Positions 40,315 to 48,514 of a stretch of DNA of 64,000 nt are shown one piece after another (the first letter of the stretch is position 1; the number at the start of each line of letters is the position of its first letter). Position numbers and translations under genes: made by a program. The DNA is from Lachnospiraceae bacterium (GTDB lineage Bacteria > Bacillota > Clostridia > Lachnospirales > Lachnospiraceae). The stretch spans positions 25,842-89,841 of the forward strand of contig JAAWAR010000028.1 in assembly GCA_022792295.1 (NCBI GenBank), given 5' to 3'. The notes beneath the pieces were generated by a model. That model was not told the origin of the DNA. It saw only the letters and a list, made by a program, of their open reading frames with translations, and searched no databases.

Positions 40315-40326
40315 GTGATTTGTCAA
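40298..40326 (-). promoter_or_regulatory. near-consensus promoter of the four-gene surface operon
   Basis: Minus strand TTGACA (40321-40326, perfect -35), 17-bp spacer, TATACT (40298-40303). Expected start of transcription near 40291, about 100 nt before the DUF6273 gene. Confidence 0.8.
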
Positions 40327-40471
40327 AAAATCCCCCCTCAAATGAGACACTTTGACGGTTTTACCATCCTGACTGACAAAAAAATTCGGCAGGATGACCA
40401 CTCCGGTCCCCTGCCGTTACTCGAGGATTCCCGTTCACTGACAAACCGCCATGCGGGAATCCAGATCACCA

Positions 40472-41437
40472 TTACGGGAAAAGGTCCCTTGCCGCAGGGA
40501 TTCCGTATGCCGATTCCGCGCTCCAAACCGCGCGCAAGATCGCCTCAGCCATGACCTGTGCCGCAAGTGTCCCAACCATATCCAAATCCGCCTCTATCAT
40601 CCCGACAGACAAGGCATAGATACTGTCCCCATCCGAGGAGGTATGCACCGGCCGGACTGCACGGGCATATCCGTCATGCGCCATGCCTGCAATCTTACAA
40701 AGCCTTGTTTTATCGAATCTGGCATTGGTGATGACCGCACCGATCGTTGTATTTTTTACAAACTTATTCTCCACGACTTCATAGCTTCGAAAGACCGCTT
40801 CCTCCGTATCGGCCAACGTTTTCTTATCGGCGTTTAAAAGTCCGGCGGCCTTCTTTCCGGTTTTCCAGTCATAAATGTCCCCGGCCGCATTCACCGCCGC
40901 AAGCGCACCTACCTTCAGGTCGCCGATCTGGAGCGCATAACTCCCGATCCCGGCCTTCATGCAGAAATCCCGGCCCCGCATTTTTCCGACCGTCGCCCCG
41001 GTTCCGGCGCCGTAGTTTCCGTCGCGGTAATTCTGCTTTTGGGCCCCTTCGCAGGCCGCATATCCCATCGCCTTATCCGGCCGTATCCGGCAGCTCCCCA
41101 CGCTCAAATCAAACAGGCAGGACTCACATACAAGCGGTACCTTCGTGATCCCCACGTCAAAGCCGATATTCCTCTCCTCCAGATACTGCATAACGCCGCC
41201 CGCCGCATCCAGGCCGAATGCACTTCCTCCACTTAAAAGCACCGCATGGATGGCCTGCGCTGTTGCCATTGGCTTTAAGAGCTCCGACTCACGCGAAGCC
41301 GGCCCGCCGCCACGCACGTCAAGCCCCGCGGCCATTCCCTTCTCACAGAGCACCACTGTGCAGCCGGTTCCTGCTTCCTTATTTTCTGCACTTCCGATTT
41401 TGATGTTTTCGATCTCCTTAATAGATAGTTCCTTCAT
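40472..41437 (-). CDS. P1 family (DmpA-like) peptidase
   Basis: 321 aa Ntn-hydrolase-fold protein of the S58/P1 aminopeptidase family. The predicted self-cleavage and nucleophile site is the Asn-Thr-Thr of KNTTIGAVITNA, where Thr becomes the N-terminal nucleophile of the small subunit. Upstream it carries LLSGGSAFGLDAAGGV and GAGTGATVGKM, both typical. The family cleaves N-terminal residues or beta-peptides; the substrate here is unknown. Start ATG 41437 with GGGAGAG upstream; the track's earlier start lacks one. Separate transcription unit from the surface operon. Confidence 0.9.
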   Translation of the reverse strand: MKELSIKEIENIKIGSAENKEAGTGCTVVLCEKGMAAGLDVRGGGPASRESELLKPMATAQAIHAVLLSGGSAFGLDAAGGVMQYLEERNIGFDVGITKVPLVCESCLFDLSVGSCRIRPDKAMGYAACEGAQKQNYRDGNYGAGTGATVGKMRGRDFCMKAGIGSYALQIGDLKVGALAAVNAAGDIYDWKTGKKAAGLLNADKKTLADTEEAVFRSYEVVENKFVKNTTIGAVITNARFDKTRLCKIAGMAHDGYARAVRPVHTSSDGDSIYALSVGMIEADLDMVGTLAAQVMAEAILRAVWSAESAYGIPAARDLFP

Positions 41438-41649
41438 TCTACATTCTCTCCCTATACTCGCAGTGGACAAGGGGCTGCACGGTTCTACCGCGCAGATTAA
41501 CGAGCCGTTCCTCAAAATACGGCTCACCTGATTCACGGCCTCAACCGGGCTGTACCCCCCGCATCATAAAAGATATGCTTTCCATAAAAAGGCACAAAAA
41601 AAACACCGACCCCGCAGCATGTTATATCTGCAAAACCAGTGCTTTCCAC

Positions 41650-41722
41650 TGCGCCCTCAGGGACTCGAACCCTGGACAAATAGATTAAGAGTCTACTGCT
41701 CTACCAACTGAGCTAAGGGCGC
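41650..41722 (-). tRNA. tRNA-Lys(CTT)
   Basis: 73 nt, CCA not encoded. Acceptor arms GCGCCCT / AGGGCGC, D-loop AGCTCAGTTGGTAGAGC, anticodon loop CTCTTAA giving CTT, and T-loop TTCGAGT are all paired correctly. Confidence 0.97.
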
Positions 41723-41858
41723 ATATTTTTTAGTTCTGTGTCCTTATTGCTGACACGTCCCTTATTATAAGATACACACTTTCAAAAGTCAACACTTTTT
41801 TTTATTTTTTTTAACAAATTTTTACAGGTATGGGAACCGTTCAGACAAAAAAGGGTCA

Positions 41859-41880
41859 AAAGGCCGGCGCGCCGGCCTTT
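41859..41880 (-). terminator. intrinsic terminator of trxA
   Basis: The perfect GC-rich palindrome AAAGGCCGGC-GC-GCCGGCCTTT lies 16 bp after the trxA stop; on the minus strand it runs into TTTGACCC and a further T6 run. Confidence 0.75.
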
Positions 41881-41895
41881 CACAAATCTCCCATT

Positions 41896-42213
41896 TTACA
41901 GCATCCCGTCAATCATCTTTTTTAAGGTCTCCTTACTCTGAACCCCAACGGTCTTCGTCACCAGCTCACCGTTCTTAAAGAAAAGAATTGTCGGAATCGT
42001 CATAACGCCGTAGCGCGCGGCAATGTCCTCGTTTTCATCGACATCCAGCTTTCCGATCACGGCCTTTCCGTCATACTCTCCGGCCAGTGTCTCGATTACC
42101 GGTGCCATCATTTTGCAGGGACCGCACCAGGTTGCAAAAAAATCCACAACAGCCGGTACAGCTGCACCGAGAACCTCAGAATCAAAATTCGCACTCGTAA
42201 ACTTCTTTTCCAT
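41896..42213 (-). CDS. trxA: thioredoxin
   Basis: 105 aa classic thioredoxin, the cytoplasmic dithiol reductant. Active site WCGPC has Cys30 and Cys33; the cis-Pro follows in MTIPTILFF, and the Asp of VVDFFATWC is present. Length and fold are standard. Start ATG 42213 with GGAGAGAAGG upstream. It lies 17 bp downstream of a 46-residue ORF and ends in a strong hairpin. No reductase gene is nearby. Confidence 0.96.
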   Translation of the reverse strand: MEKKFTSANFDSEVLGAAVPAVVDFFATWCGPCKMMAPVIETLAGEYDGKAVIGKLDVDENEDIAARYGVMTIPTILFFKNGELVTKTVGVQSKETLKKMIDGML

Positions 42214-42230
42214 TGTTTTCCTTCTCTCCT

Positions 42231-42371
42231 TTATTTTTTCTTCTTTTTTCCACCTATCGCAGCGTTTGCCTCGTCAAACCGTTTTTTGAGTGTGAGAATT
42301 GTCTGATTTAAGTCCGTTTTGTCACAGGTCGCCTGGGAAAGGCTGCGAAGAAGTTTCGTTTTCATATCCAT
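42231..42371 (-). CDS. small Lys-rich helical protein, unrecognised
   Basis: 46 aa. It is predicted as one or two amphipathic helices (LLRSLSQATCDKTDLNQ, LTLKKRFDEANAAI) ending in five Lys. Start set at ATG 42371, with AGGGAGTG seven bases upstream; the track's 86-residue version extends into trmB. It sits between trmB (55 bp) and trxA (17 bp) on the same strand. No known family. A real gene is supported by the ribosome binding site and tight spacing, not by homology. Confidence 0.55.
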   Translation of the reverse strand: MDMKTKLLRSLSQATCDKTDLNQTILTLKKRFDEANAAIGGKKKKK

Positions 42372-42426
42372 CCGGGCACTCCCTTTTCTTGTCGGATTTC
42401 TTTTATTATATGCAGGGCGCCCGTCC

Positions 42427-43068
42427 TTATTCCCCACGAAAAGCCACAAGCCTGCAGATCGGCTTACCCTCCGCCACAAATCGTGTCTCATATTCGGTCA
42501 TAACATTAGAGGCGGCCGCCGCACTGTGATGTAAGTCAAAGGTCTTCTCTCGTATCCGCCATCTGCAGGCCTCGATCGACTCAAGGGAAAACTGAAACAA
42601 CTCCTGATTATCTGTCTTGAATTCAATTACCCCGTCTTTTTTTAAAATCCGGTCATAGACGGCCAGAAAACGATCCGAGGTCAGACGACGTTTGGTATGG
42701 CGGTCCTTCGGCCATGGATCAGAAAAATTCAGATAGATCCGGTCCACTTCGCCCTCGTCGAAAATGTCCGCCAGCTCCCTGGCGTCTACCCGCATAAACC
42801 AGCTATTGGAAAGCCCCGATTCCTCCCGCTTTTTAAGTCCCTTTAATAAAACGCTTGAATACCTCTCGATTCCTACATAGTTGATGAGAGGATTCATCGC
42901 GGCCAATTCCATGAGAAACTTTCCCTTCCCCATACCAATCTCGATGTGAATCGGATTCTCATTTTTAAAAAATGTATGCCACCGGCCTTTAAGCATCTTA
43001 GGCTCCTGAATGACATAGGGACTCTCTGCGATTTCCTCCTCCGCGCCTTTGATATGGCGTAACCTCAT
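42427..43068 (-). CDS. trmB: tRNA (guanine-N7-)-methyltransferase
   Basis: 213 aa SAM-dependent enzyme that makes m7G46 in the variable loop of tRNAs. SAM motif IEIGMGKGKFL, then the diagnostic NFSDPWPKDRHTKRRLTS and FKTDN. Size matches the family. Start ATG 43068 with GGGAGG upstream; nine extra N-terminal residues in the track lack a binding site. A good promoter lies 44 bp upstream. It heads a short unit with the 46-residue ORF and trxA. Confidence 0.95.
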   Translation of the reverse strand: MRLRHIKGAEEEIAESPYVIQEPKMLKGRWHTFFKNENPIHIEIGMGKGKFLMELAAMNPLINYVGIERYSSVLLKGLKKREESGLSNSWFMRVDARELADIFDEGEVDRIYLNFSDPWPKDRHTKRRLTSDRFLAVYDRILKKDGVIEFKTDNQELFQFSLESIEACRWRIREKTFDLHHSAAAASNVMTEYETRFVAEGKPICRLVAFRGE

Positions 43069-43111
43069 GCTGCTTCCTCCCGCTGTTTTATGCATTTACT
43101 TTTATGACGCG

Positions 43112-43140
43112 ATTATAGCATTTTTACTCTGGGAATGCAA
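43112..43140 (-). promoter_or_regulatory. promoter of trmB
   Basis: Minus strand TTGCAT (43135-43140), 17-bp spacer, perfect TATAAT (43112-43117). Confidence 0.75.
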
Positions 43141-43241
43141 GACGCCTTCACATTCTGAACGTTCTGTCGGTCTTTCTTTCAAAAACGACAAAATTTCTTG
43201 AAAGTTTACAAAATGTTAATGCAAAATTCCTTTTTTTCTAT

Positions 43242-43247
43242 TATAAT
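43242..43247 (+). promoter_or_regulatory. -10 box of the SH3-domain membrane protein gene
   Basis: TATAAT, 39 bp before the ATG at 43286. No good -35 at 16-18 bp; an A/T-rich stretch with TTGAAA lies farther upstream. Confidence 0.45.
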
Positions 43248-43285
43248 AAAAGAAATAATGTAGCAATGTGTATGGAGGTCAGCGT

Positions 43286-44206
43286 ATGGGAAAGATGGAT
43301 AATCCCGTTATCTGGGATAAGATACAAAGAAATGCGCAGGAAGCCAGACGTCTGGCAGAACAAAAGAAATACAATCTTTCGATGATTAAGTCCCGCCAGA
43401 CATTAGAATATATCGTAAAGCTTCAATGTGATAAAGCCGGTATTGTGGAGGGATCGCCGGATGATATGATTCGGCAGCTTTATGCAGGAAAATGGGTTTC
43501 CAAGCCCACCGCGGAACATTATCTGCAAATATTGGCACTCGGCGTCAATGCCGCAAAAACCGGGGATGGCAGCGCCGCCAACGCCAACCAGGCTTTAAAG
43601 CTTCTGACTGAGGAGGTCTACGCTATGGCCGGATCCGGGCGCAGCTCCCGCCCCCGGTCTGCAGCGTCCGCGCCGCCCCGCCAGTCCCAGGCTTCGCGTC
43701 AGACGGCTACCTCTGCGGCAAGACGCCAGCAGGGATCCCCAAAAGGTACACGCCGGTCCTCCTCATCCCGCAGCCGGAAAAAGCGCTCAAAGGCCGGATT
43801 AAACGGCAGCGATCTGATTAAGCTTCTTATACCGGTCGTTTTGATCGTCATTCTGCTCGTTCTGATTCGCGTGCTGGCGCCCAAAAAAACCGAGACAAAC
43901 GAAACCACGCCCGCACCGACGACCACCGAAGCTGTGACAACGGAAGCGCCGACCACCGCACCGCCGCCTGTGACGACCGAGGCGCCGACAACTCCTCCCG
44001 AAACCGAGCCCGTGACCTATAAGACCACCGATACACTCAATGTCCGCAAGACCCCTGCCCTTGCGTCAGACAACCGAATCGGCAAGCTTGATCCGAACAA
44101 GACAGTCGAATATGTAGGCGACTATGACGACACTTGGGCCATTATCCTATACAACGGCCAGCAGGCATATGTATCAAAAGAATTTCTGACTGAGGTCACC
44201 GAATAG
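43286..44206 (+). CDS. DUF4145-like / single-TM / SH3-domain protein
   Basis: 306 aa in four parts. The N-terminal helical domain (about 5-115) resembles DUF4145-type modules. A basic Ser/Arg/Ala linker (about 118-178) leads to one transmembrane helix (about 184-205, LLIPVVLIVILLVLIRV). A Thr/Pro/Glu-rich extracellular stalk (about 210-250) is followed by a bacterial SH3 domain (TLNVRKTP...TWAIILYNGQQAYV). The SH3 domain should contact wall peptides, so the protein may link the wall to a cytosolic helical domain. Start at 43286 with GGAGG; monocistronic, with a strong terminator. Confidence 0.8.
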   Translation: MGKMDNPVIWDKIQRNAQEARRLAEQKKYNLSMIKSRQTLEYIVKLQCDKAGIVEGSPDDMIRQLYAGKWVSKPTAEHYLQILALGVNAAKTGDGSAANANQALKLLTEEVYAMAGSGRSSRPRSAASAPPRQSQASRQTATSAARRQQGSPKGTRRSSSSRSRKKRSKAGLNGSDLIKLLIPVVLIVILLVLIRVLAPKKTETNETTPAPTTTEAVTTEAPTTAPPPVTTEAPTTPPETEPVTYKTTDTLNVRKTPALASDNRIGKLDPNKTVEYVGDYDDTWAIILYNGQQAYVSKEFLTEVTE

Positions 44207-44212
44207 GCGGCC

Positions 44213-44266
44213 GGCCATAAAAAAATTCCGGGAGTCTTTTTTCGTCTCCCGGAATTTTTTATGGCC
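44213..44266. terminator. strong intrinsic terminator
   Basis: Inverted repeat of about 21 bp (arms from GGCCATAAAAAAATTCCGGGAG to its complement, loop of 11) with T6 in the right arm. It separates the SH3 gene from the V-ATPase promoter. Confidence 0.9.
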
Positions 44267-44335
44267 GATTTCTAAAATTTTTATATTCTATAATTTTATA
44301 TTATGCTAATTATGGAAAATATAAATATTACATAT

Positions 44336-44363
44336 TTGCAATTAGCAAAAAGTGGTCTATACT
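44336..44363 (+). promoter_or_regulatory. promoter of the V-type ATPase operon
   Basis: TTGCAA (44336-44341), 16-bp spacer, TATACT (44358-44363), preceded by an A/T-rich UP-like stretch. The first gene starts 40 bp later. Confidence 0.7.
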
Positions 44364-44403
44364 AAAGATTTAGGATTAAATTTCTCCGAGAGGAGCTTTG
44401 CTT

Positions 44404-44715
44404 ATGAACAATACCATTAAACGCCTTTCCCAGATTGAAGATGAAGCCGTCAAAATCCTTGCTGACAGCGCTTCCCGCAAAAAGGAACTCACAGCAGAGT
44501 ATGAGGAAAAGACAAGGTTGTTTGATGAAGAATTGAAGAAAGAAACACAAAAACGGATTGCGTCACTGACAGAACAACTTTCACAGACCATGCAGGCAAG
44601 TTTGAAGGAGCAGGAGGCTGCGGCAAAAGAAAGCATTTTGGCACTGGAACGGCATTTTGAGGAAAATAAGGAGCGTTACCTCGATTGCCTGTTTCGGACC
44701 CTGACAGAGAGTTAA
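44404..44715 (+). CDS. V-type ATPase subunit H/G-like peripheral stalk protein
   Basis: 103 aa, almost entirely helical and rich in Glu/Lys/Ala, forming a long coiled coil. It matches the small H (AhaH/NtpF-like) subunit that pairs with subunit E in the peripheral stalk of V/A-ATPases. Start chosen at ATG 44404 with AGGAG upstream; the track begins at an in-frame TTG six bases earlier. It is the first gene of the nine-gene operon and is followed immediately by subunit C. Confidence 0.75.
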   Translation: MNNTIKRLSQIEDEAVKILADSASRKKELTAEYEEKTRLFDEELKKETQKRIASLTEQLSQTMQASLKEQEAAAKESILALERHFEENKERYLDCLFRTLTES

Positions 44716-45774
44716 ATGATGAAAGGCCTTATAAACTACAGCGCCATTGCCGCTAAGCTTTCCGCCATGCGGGGAAAGCTTTTGACCCAACAGCAATACG
44801 AAGAACTGCTTTCGGCCAAATCCGTTCCGGAAGCCGTCGCGTATCTGAAAAATCTCCCGGCCTACCACGCAGTATTCGAGGAGAGCGGGGAGGAGGAGAT
44901 GCATCGCGGCCGGATTGAACAGCTTCTTTGGCTTTCCCTTTACCGTGATTATGCAAGCCTTTACCGTTTTGCCTCTGTCAAACAGAAAAATTTCCTGGAT
45001 ATATACTTTCTTCATTTTGAGATTGACCTTTTAAAGCGCTGCCTGCGCAATACGCTCTCCAACCGTCGTTCTGAGCTGAATCTGAGCGTTTATGAAGAAT
45101 TTTTTTTCCGCCACTCTCATTTGAATCTGGCGGCCCTCGCGGCCTGTACCTCGTTGGAGCCCTTTCTCAAGGAACTTTCGGGCTCCCCCTATCAGGCTCC
45201 CTTAGGCCAACTTTTTGAGAGCGGCACGGCGGCATTATTTGACTATGAAGTGGCGCTTGACCTTTTCTATTTTATCCGCATGTGGAAAGCGCTTGAAAAA
45301 CAGCTTGAAAAAAATGAACGGGCTACTGTTGTCGAGGCGGTTGGAGAAAAGCTTGATCTTTTAAACCTGGAATGGCTTTTACGTGCACGCCAATACTACA
45401 GGCTCCCACCAGAGAGCATCCATACGTTTCTGATCCCGATTTTTTACCACCTGAAAAAGAGGCAGCTCACAGAGCTGGCTTATGCGGCAGGACCGGAAGA
45501 ATTTTTGGAGCTTTTGAGAAAAACCCACTATAAAAACAAGATTCCGGGGGATTTGTTTATCGGTCCGGAAGGCCTGAAGCTAAAGCAGGTATTCCGTGCC
45601 GTCACAGACGCCGCCTATCTCTCCTCAGGCCGCAAAAATCCATATTCTGCTGCGGCATTAAACAGTTTTTTCTATTTTAAGGAAGAAGAAATCCGCAAAA
45701 TTATTACCATCATAGAGGGCGTCCGTTATCAGCTTGACAAAGAGGAGCTCCTCTCTTGTCTGGCAGAAAGTTAG
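44716..45774 (+). CDS. ntpC: V-type ATPase subunit C (d/AC39-like)
   Basis: 352 aa soluble, mostly helical. It resembles the V/A-ATPase C (AC39) subunit, which caps the membrane ring and joins it to the central stalk. Typical features are the opening YSAIAAKLSAMRGKLL and repeated YARIRM-type helices, with aromatic-rich segments. Two adjacent ATGs at 44716 and 44719 could serve; the H stop is directly upstream. No enzymatic site is expected. The next gene starts 17 bp later. Confidence 0.88.
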   Translation: MMKGLINYSAIAAKLSAMRGKLLTQQQYEELLSAKSVPEAVAYLKNLPAYHAVFEESGEEEMHRGRIEQLLWLSLYRDYASLYRFASVKQKNFLDIYFLHFEIDLLKRCLRNTLSNRRSELNLSVYEEFFFRHSHLNLAALAACTSLEPFLKELSGSPYQAPLGQLFESGTAALFDYEVALDLFYFIRMWKALEKQLEKNERATVVEAVGEKLDLLNLEWLLRARQYYRLPPESIHTFLIPIFYHLKKRQLTELAYAAGPEEFLELLRKTHYKNKIPGDLFIGPEGLKLKQVFRAVTDAAYLSSGRKNPYSAAALNSFFYFKEEEIRKIITIIEGVRYQLDKEELLSCLAES

Positions 45775-45791
45775 AAAGGAGGCAGGATTTC

Positions 45792-47726
45792 ATGATAGAA
45801 AAGATGAAATTTATCAGTATTTCCGGGCCTAAGGATGATTTAGACCGGGTGGTAAACCAGGTGCTTTCCCACTATCCGATCCAATTTGAACATGCCTTGA
45901 CGGAATTAAAATCTGCGTCGCACTCCAGTCTGGTTCCCTATCCCGCGGCCAATCCCTATAGAGAGCCGTACCAAAAAGCAAAGCGCCTGATCAAACGGCT
46001 TTCGGGCGGTAAACCAGAGCAAAGCAGACAGTCGTCTATGGAGATCAAGGCCGCTGTCTCGCTCGTCGAAGATACACTGGGCAAGCTGACGGCTTCTCAA
46101 AAAAAGCGGGAGGAGCTTTTAGAAAAAGTCAAGAGCGATCGGGAGCTTTTGGAGCAGATCGAGCTTTACCAGGAACTGGATTTTGACATCCCTGCGATTT
46201 TAAAGTTTACACATATTAAATACCGCTTCGGCCGCGTGCAGAAGGAGCTCTATCCACAATTAGAACGCTTCGCCGTCGTTTCAAGCGATGTGATCCTATA
46301 CAAGTGCCATGAAACCGACCATTATGTCTCGCTTATTTATTTTACCCCGGCCGTCCTGGCAAATCGGATTGACGCCATGTTCGTATCACTCCAGTTTGAA
46401 AAGATTTTCCTGCCGGACCAGTTTGATGGAACGCCAAAGGAGGAAACCGAACGGCTGGAAAAGGAAATAAGCGGGCTGGAACATACGTATCGGGAGCTTG
46501 AGACTGCCGACGCCTCGCTTTTGTCTGCGCGTTCAAAAGAGCTTTTTGACGCTCTTTCGGTTTTAAAAAGCTACAATGACAATGCGGATGTCCACAAATA
46601 CGCCGCCTGCATCCATGACGATGCGCATCCCTATTATCTGCTCTGCGGCTGGATCCCAGCCGGTCAGGCAGACGCCTTACGCAAGGAGCTGCTGCCCGAT
46701 CATAAAACTTTCTTTGTTTTTGAAGACAGCCGGCTTCAGCGCCGGAAAACACCGCCGACCCGTTTGAAAAATCTGCCGTTTTTCAGACCTTTCGAACTGT
46801 TTGTGCGCATGTACGGACTTCCGGCCTATGGGGAATTTGACCCGACCATCATCGTTGCCATCACCTATTCCCTCTTTTTCGGCTTTATGTTCGGCGATTT
46901 CGGGCAGGGCCTTTTACTCCTTGTGGGCGGTTTCCTTCTCTATAAATGGAAAGGCATGGAGCTTGCCGCGATCGTATCCTGCTGCGGCTTTTTCTCGGCA
47001 GTTTTCGGCCTTTTGTTCGGCAGTGTCTTCGGCTTTGAAGACATTCTTCCGGCCCTCTGGCTGCATCCGGCAAAGGCCATGACAAATCTGCCGTTTGTCG
47101 GCCGCTTAAATACCGTATTTGTCGTGGCAATCGCGCTCGGCATGTGTATGATCCTCTTTACAATGCTCATAAACATGCTCATAAACTTTAAGAACCATGA
47201 TCCAGAAAAAACCTGGCTCGACACGAACGGCCTGGCGGGCTTTGTCTTCTATGCGGGGCTGGCTACTGTGAGCGTCCTGTTTATGACAGGGAGGTCTATT
47301 CCCGCCTTTGGCGTTCTGCTTGTCCTGTTTGTACTGCCGCTTCTTTTGATCTTTTTAAAGGAGCCGCTTTCCGCCTTCCTTTTAAAGAAAAGCCCGCTTA
47401 TTTCGGGCGGAATCGGTATGTTTTTTGTTGAGGGCTTATTTGAACTGTTCGAAGTTTTGTTGAGCTATTTTTCGAACACACTCTCTTTTGTCCGGGTTGG
47501 CGCTTTTGCAGTCAGCCATGCCGCCATGATGGAAGTCGTTCTCATGCTCGCGGGCGCGGAAAGCGGAAACTTAAATCCGCTCGTTGTGATCCTCGGAAAT
47601 CTGTTTGTCTGCGGCATGGAAGGCTTAATCGTGGGCATCCAGGTACTGCGTTTGGAATACTACGAGCTGTTCAGCCGGTTCTATCAGGGCACCGGCCGTG
47701 AATTTAAACCATTTTATCAAAAATAG
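45792..47726 (+). CDS. ntpI: V-type ATPase subunit I (a)
   Basis: 644 aa. The N-terminal half (about 1-330) is soluble with coiled coils and joins the peripheral stalks. The C-terminal half has about seven to eight transmembrane helices, including MYGLPAYGEFDPT, FGFMFGDFGQGLLL and the SFVRVGAFAVSHAA helix holding the Arg needed for ion translocation beside the K ring. Start ATG 45792 with AAAGGAGG upstream; the track's earlier start overlaps subunit C. It lies 17 bp after subunit C. Confidence 0.92.
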   Translation: MIEKMKFISISGPKDDLDRVVNQVLSHYPIQFEHALTELKSASHSSLVPYPAANPYREPYQKAKRLIKRLSGGKPEQSRQSSMEIKAAVSLVEDTLGKLTASQKKREELLEKVKSDRELLEQIELYQELDFDIPAILKFTHIKYRFGRVQKELYPQLERFAVVSSDVILYKCHETDHYVSLIYFTPAVLANRIDAMFVSLQFEKIFLPDQFDGTPKEETERLEKEISGLEHTYRELETADASLLSARSKELFDALSVLKSYNDNADVHKYAACIHDDAHPYYLLCGWIPAGQADALRKELLPDHKTFFVFEDSRLQRRKTPPTRLKNLPFFRPFELFVRMYGLPAYGEFDPTIIVAITYSLFFGFMFGDFGQGLLLLVGGFLLYKWKGMELAAIVSCCGFFSAVFGLLFGSVFGFEDILPALWLHPAKAMTNLPFVGRLNTVFVVAIALGMCMILFTMLINMLINFKNHDPEKTWLDTNGLAGFVFYAGLATVSVLFMTGRSIPAFGVLLVLFVLPLLLIFLKEPLSAFLLKKSPLISGGIGMFFVEGLFELFEVLLSYFSNTLSFVRVGAFAVSHAAMMEVVLMLAGAESGNLNPLVVILGNLFVCGMEGLIVGIQVLRLEYYELFSRFYQGTGREFKPFYQK

Positions 47727-47738
47727 GGGGCATTTATC

Positions 47739-48170
47739 ATGACTTTCACAGTAAAAATTCTTTTAACAATCGCACTGATCCTGAGTATTGCCGTTCCGTT
47801 CGGCACGTTTGCGGCCGGTGAAAAAACCAAAGGCCGTTACAAAACCGCCCTGGCGGCAAACGCATTCCTGTTTTTTGGCACTATGCTGTTTGCGGTCTGC
47901 GTATTCTTTAACGGCCATGCCTTTGCCGCTGAGACTTCCACCCAAACCGCGGCGACTTCCGCAGGTCTCGGCTATCTCGCGGCGGCACTTTCCACAGGCC
48001 TCTCCTGTATCGGCGGCGGTTTAGCCGTATCCGCAGCCGCTTCCGCGGCGCTTGGCGCAATCAGTGAGGACTCCTCGATTCTCGGAAAATCTTTAATCTT
48101 CGTCGGCCTGGCAGAGGGCGTATGTCTGTACGGACTGATTATTTCCTTTATGATCATCGGTAAGCTTTAA
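47739..48170 (+). CDS. ntpK: V-type ATPase subunit K (membrane ring)
   Basis: 143 aa with four hydrophobic segments. Only the second hairpin has the proteolipid pattern: small-residue helix GLSCIGGGLAVSAAASAALGAI, then GLAEGVCLYGLIISF with the ion-binding Glu. The first pair (about 5-22 and 42-62) lacks that pattern and may be a degenerate copy, so one ion-binding Glu is expected per subunit. Na+ or H+ use cannot be settled from this alone. Start has AGGGGG upstream. Confidence 0.88.
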   Translation: MTFTVKILLTIALILSIAVPFGTFAAGEKTKGRYKTALAANAFLFFGTMLFAVCVFFNGHAFAAETSTQTAATSAGLGYLAAALSTGLSCIGGGLAVSAAASAALGAISEDSSILGKSLIFVGLAEGVCLYGLIISFMIIGKL

Positions 48171-48188
48171 GCCAGGGAGGCATTTTTC

Positions 48189-48497
48189 ATGAAAATGTAT
48201 CTGATCAGCGACAACATCGATACGCTGACCGGCATGCGCTTAGCCGGCGTGGAAGGCGTTATCGCCCATGAACGGCAGGAGGTTAAGGCGGCTCTTGATG
48301 GGGTGCTTTTACAGAAAGACATAGGTATTCTTCTTATGACCGAATTCCTCGGAAAGAAATATCCGGATCTGGTAAAGGCGGTTCGCACGGAGCACAAGCG
48401 GCCTCTCTTAATTGAAATTCCGGACCGCCACGGGACGGGCCGCAGGCCGGACTTCATTACAGCGTATGTGAACGAGGCCATCGGCCTGAAGCTCTGA
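48189..48497 (+). CDS. V-type ATPase subunit F
   Basis: 102 aa alpha/beta protein with the Rossmann-like pattern of subunit F: it opens with YLISDNIDTLTGMRLAGVEG and has the ILLMTEFLGKKY strand-helix, ending in IPDRHGTGR. It sits in the central stalk with D. Start ATG 48189 after GGGAGG; subunit E follows 17 bp later. Confidence 0.9.
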   Translation: MKMYLISDNIDTLTGMRLAGVEGVIAHERQEVKAALDGVLLQKDIGILLMTEFLGKKYPDLVKAVRTEHKRPLLIEIPDRHGTGRRPDFITAYVNEAIGLKL

Positions 48498-48514
48498 GAA
48501 ATGAGGTGACTTTT

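Noticed and set aside
40327-40471. Small gene between the surface operon and the P1 peptidase
   Set aside because: Short frames on both strands lack start signals; only the operon's upstream promoter region and peptidase 3' end are supported.
42023-42534. Plus-strand ORFs over trxA-trmB
   Set aside because: Opposite-strand shadows; minus genes there have clear motifs.
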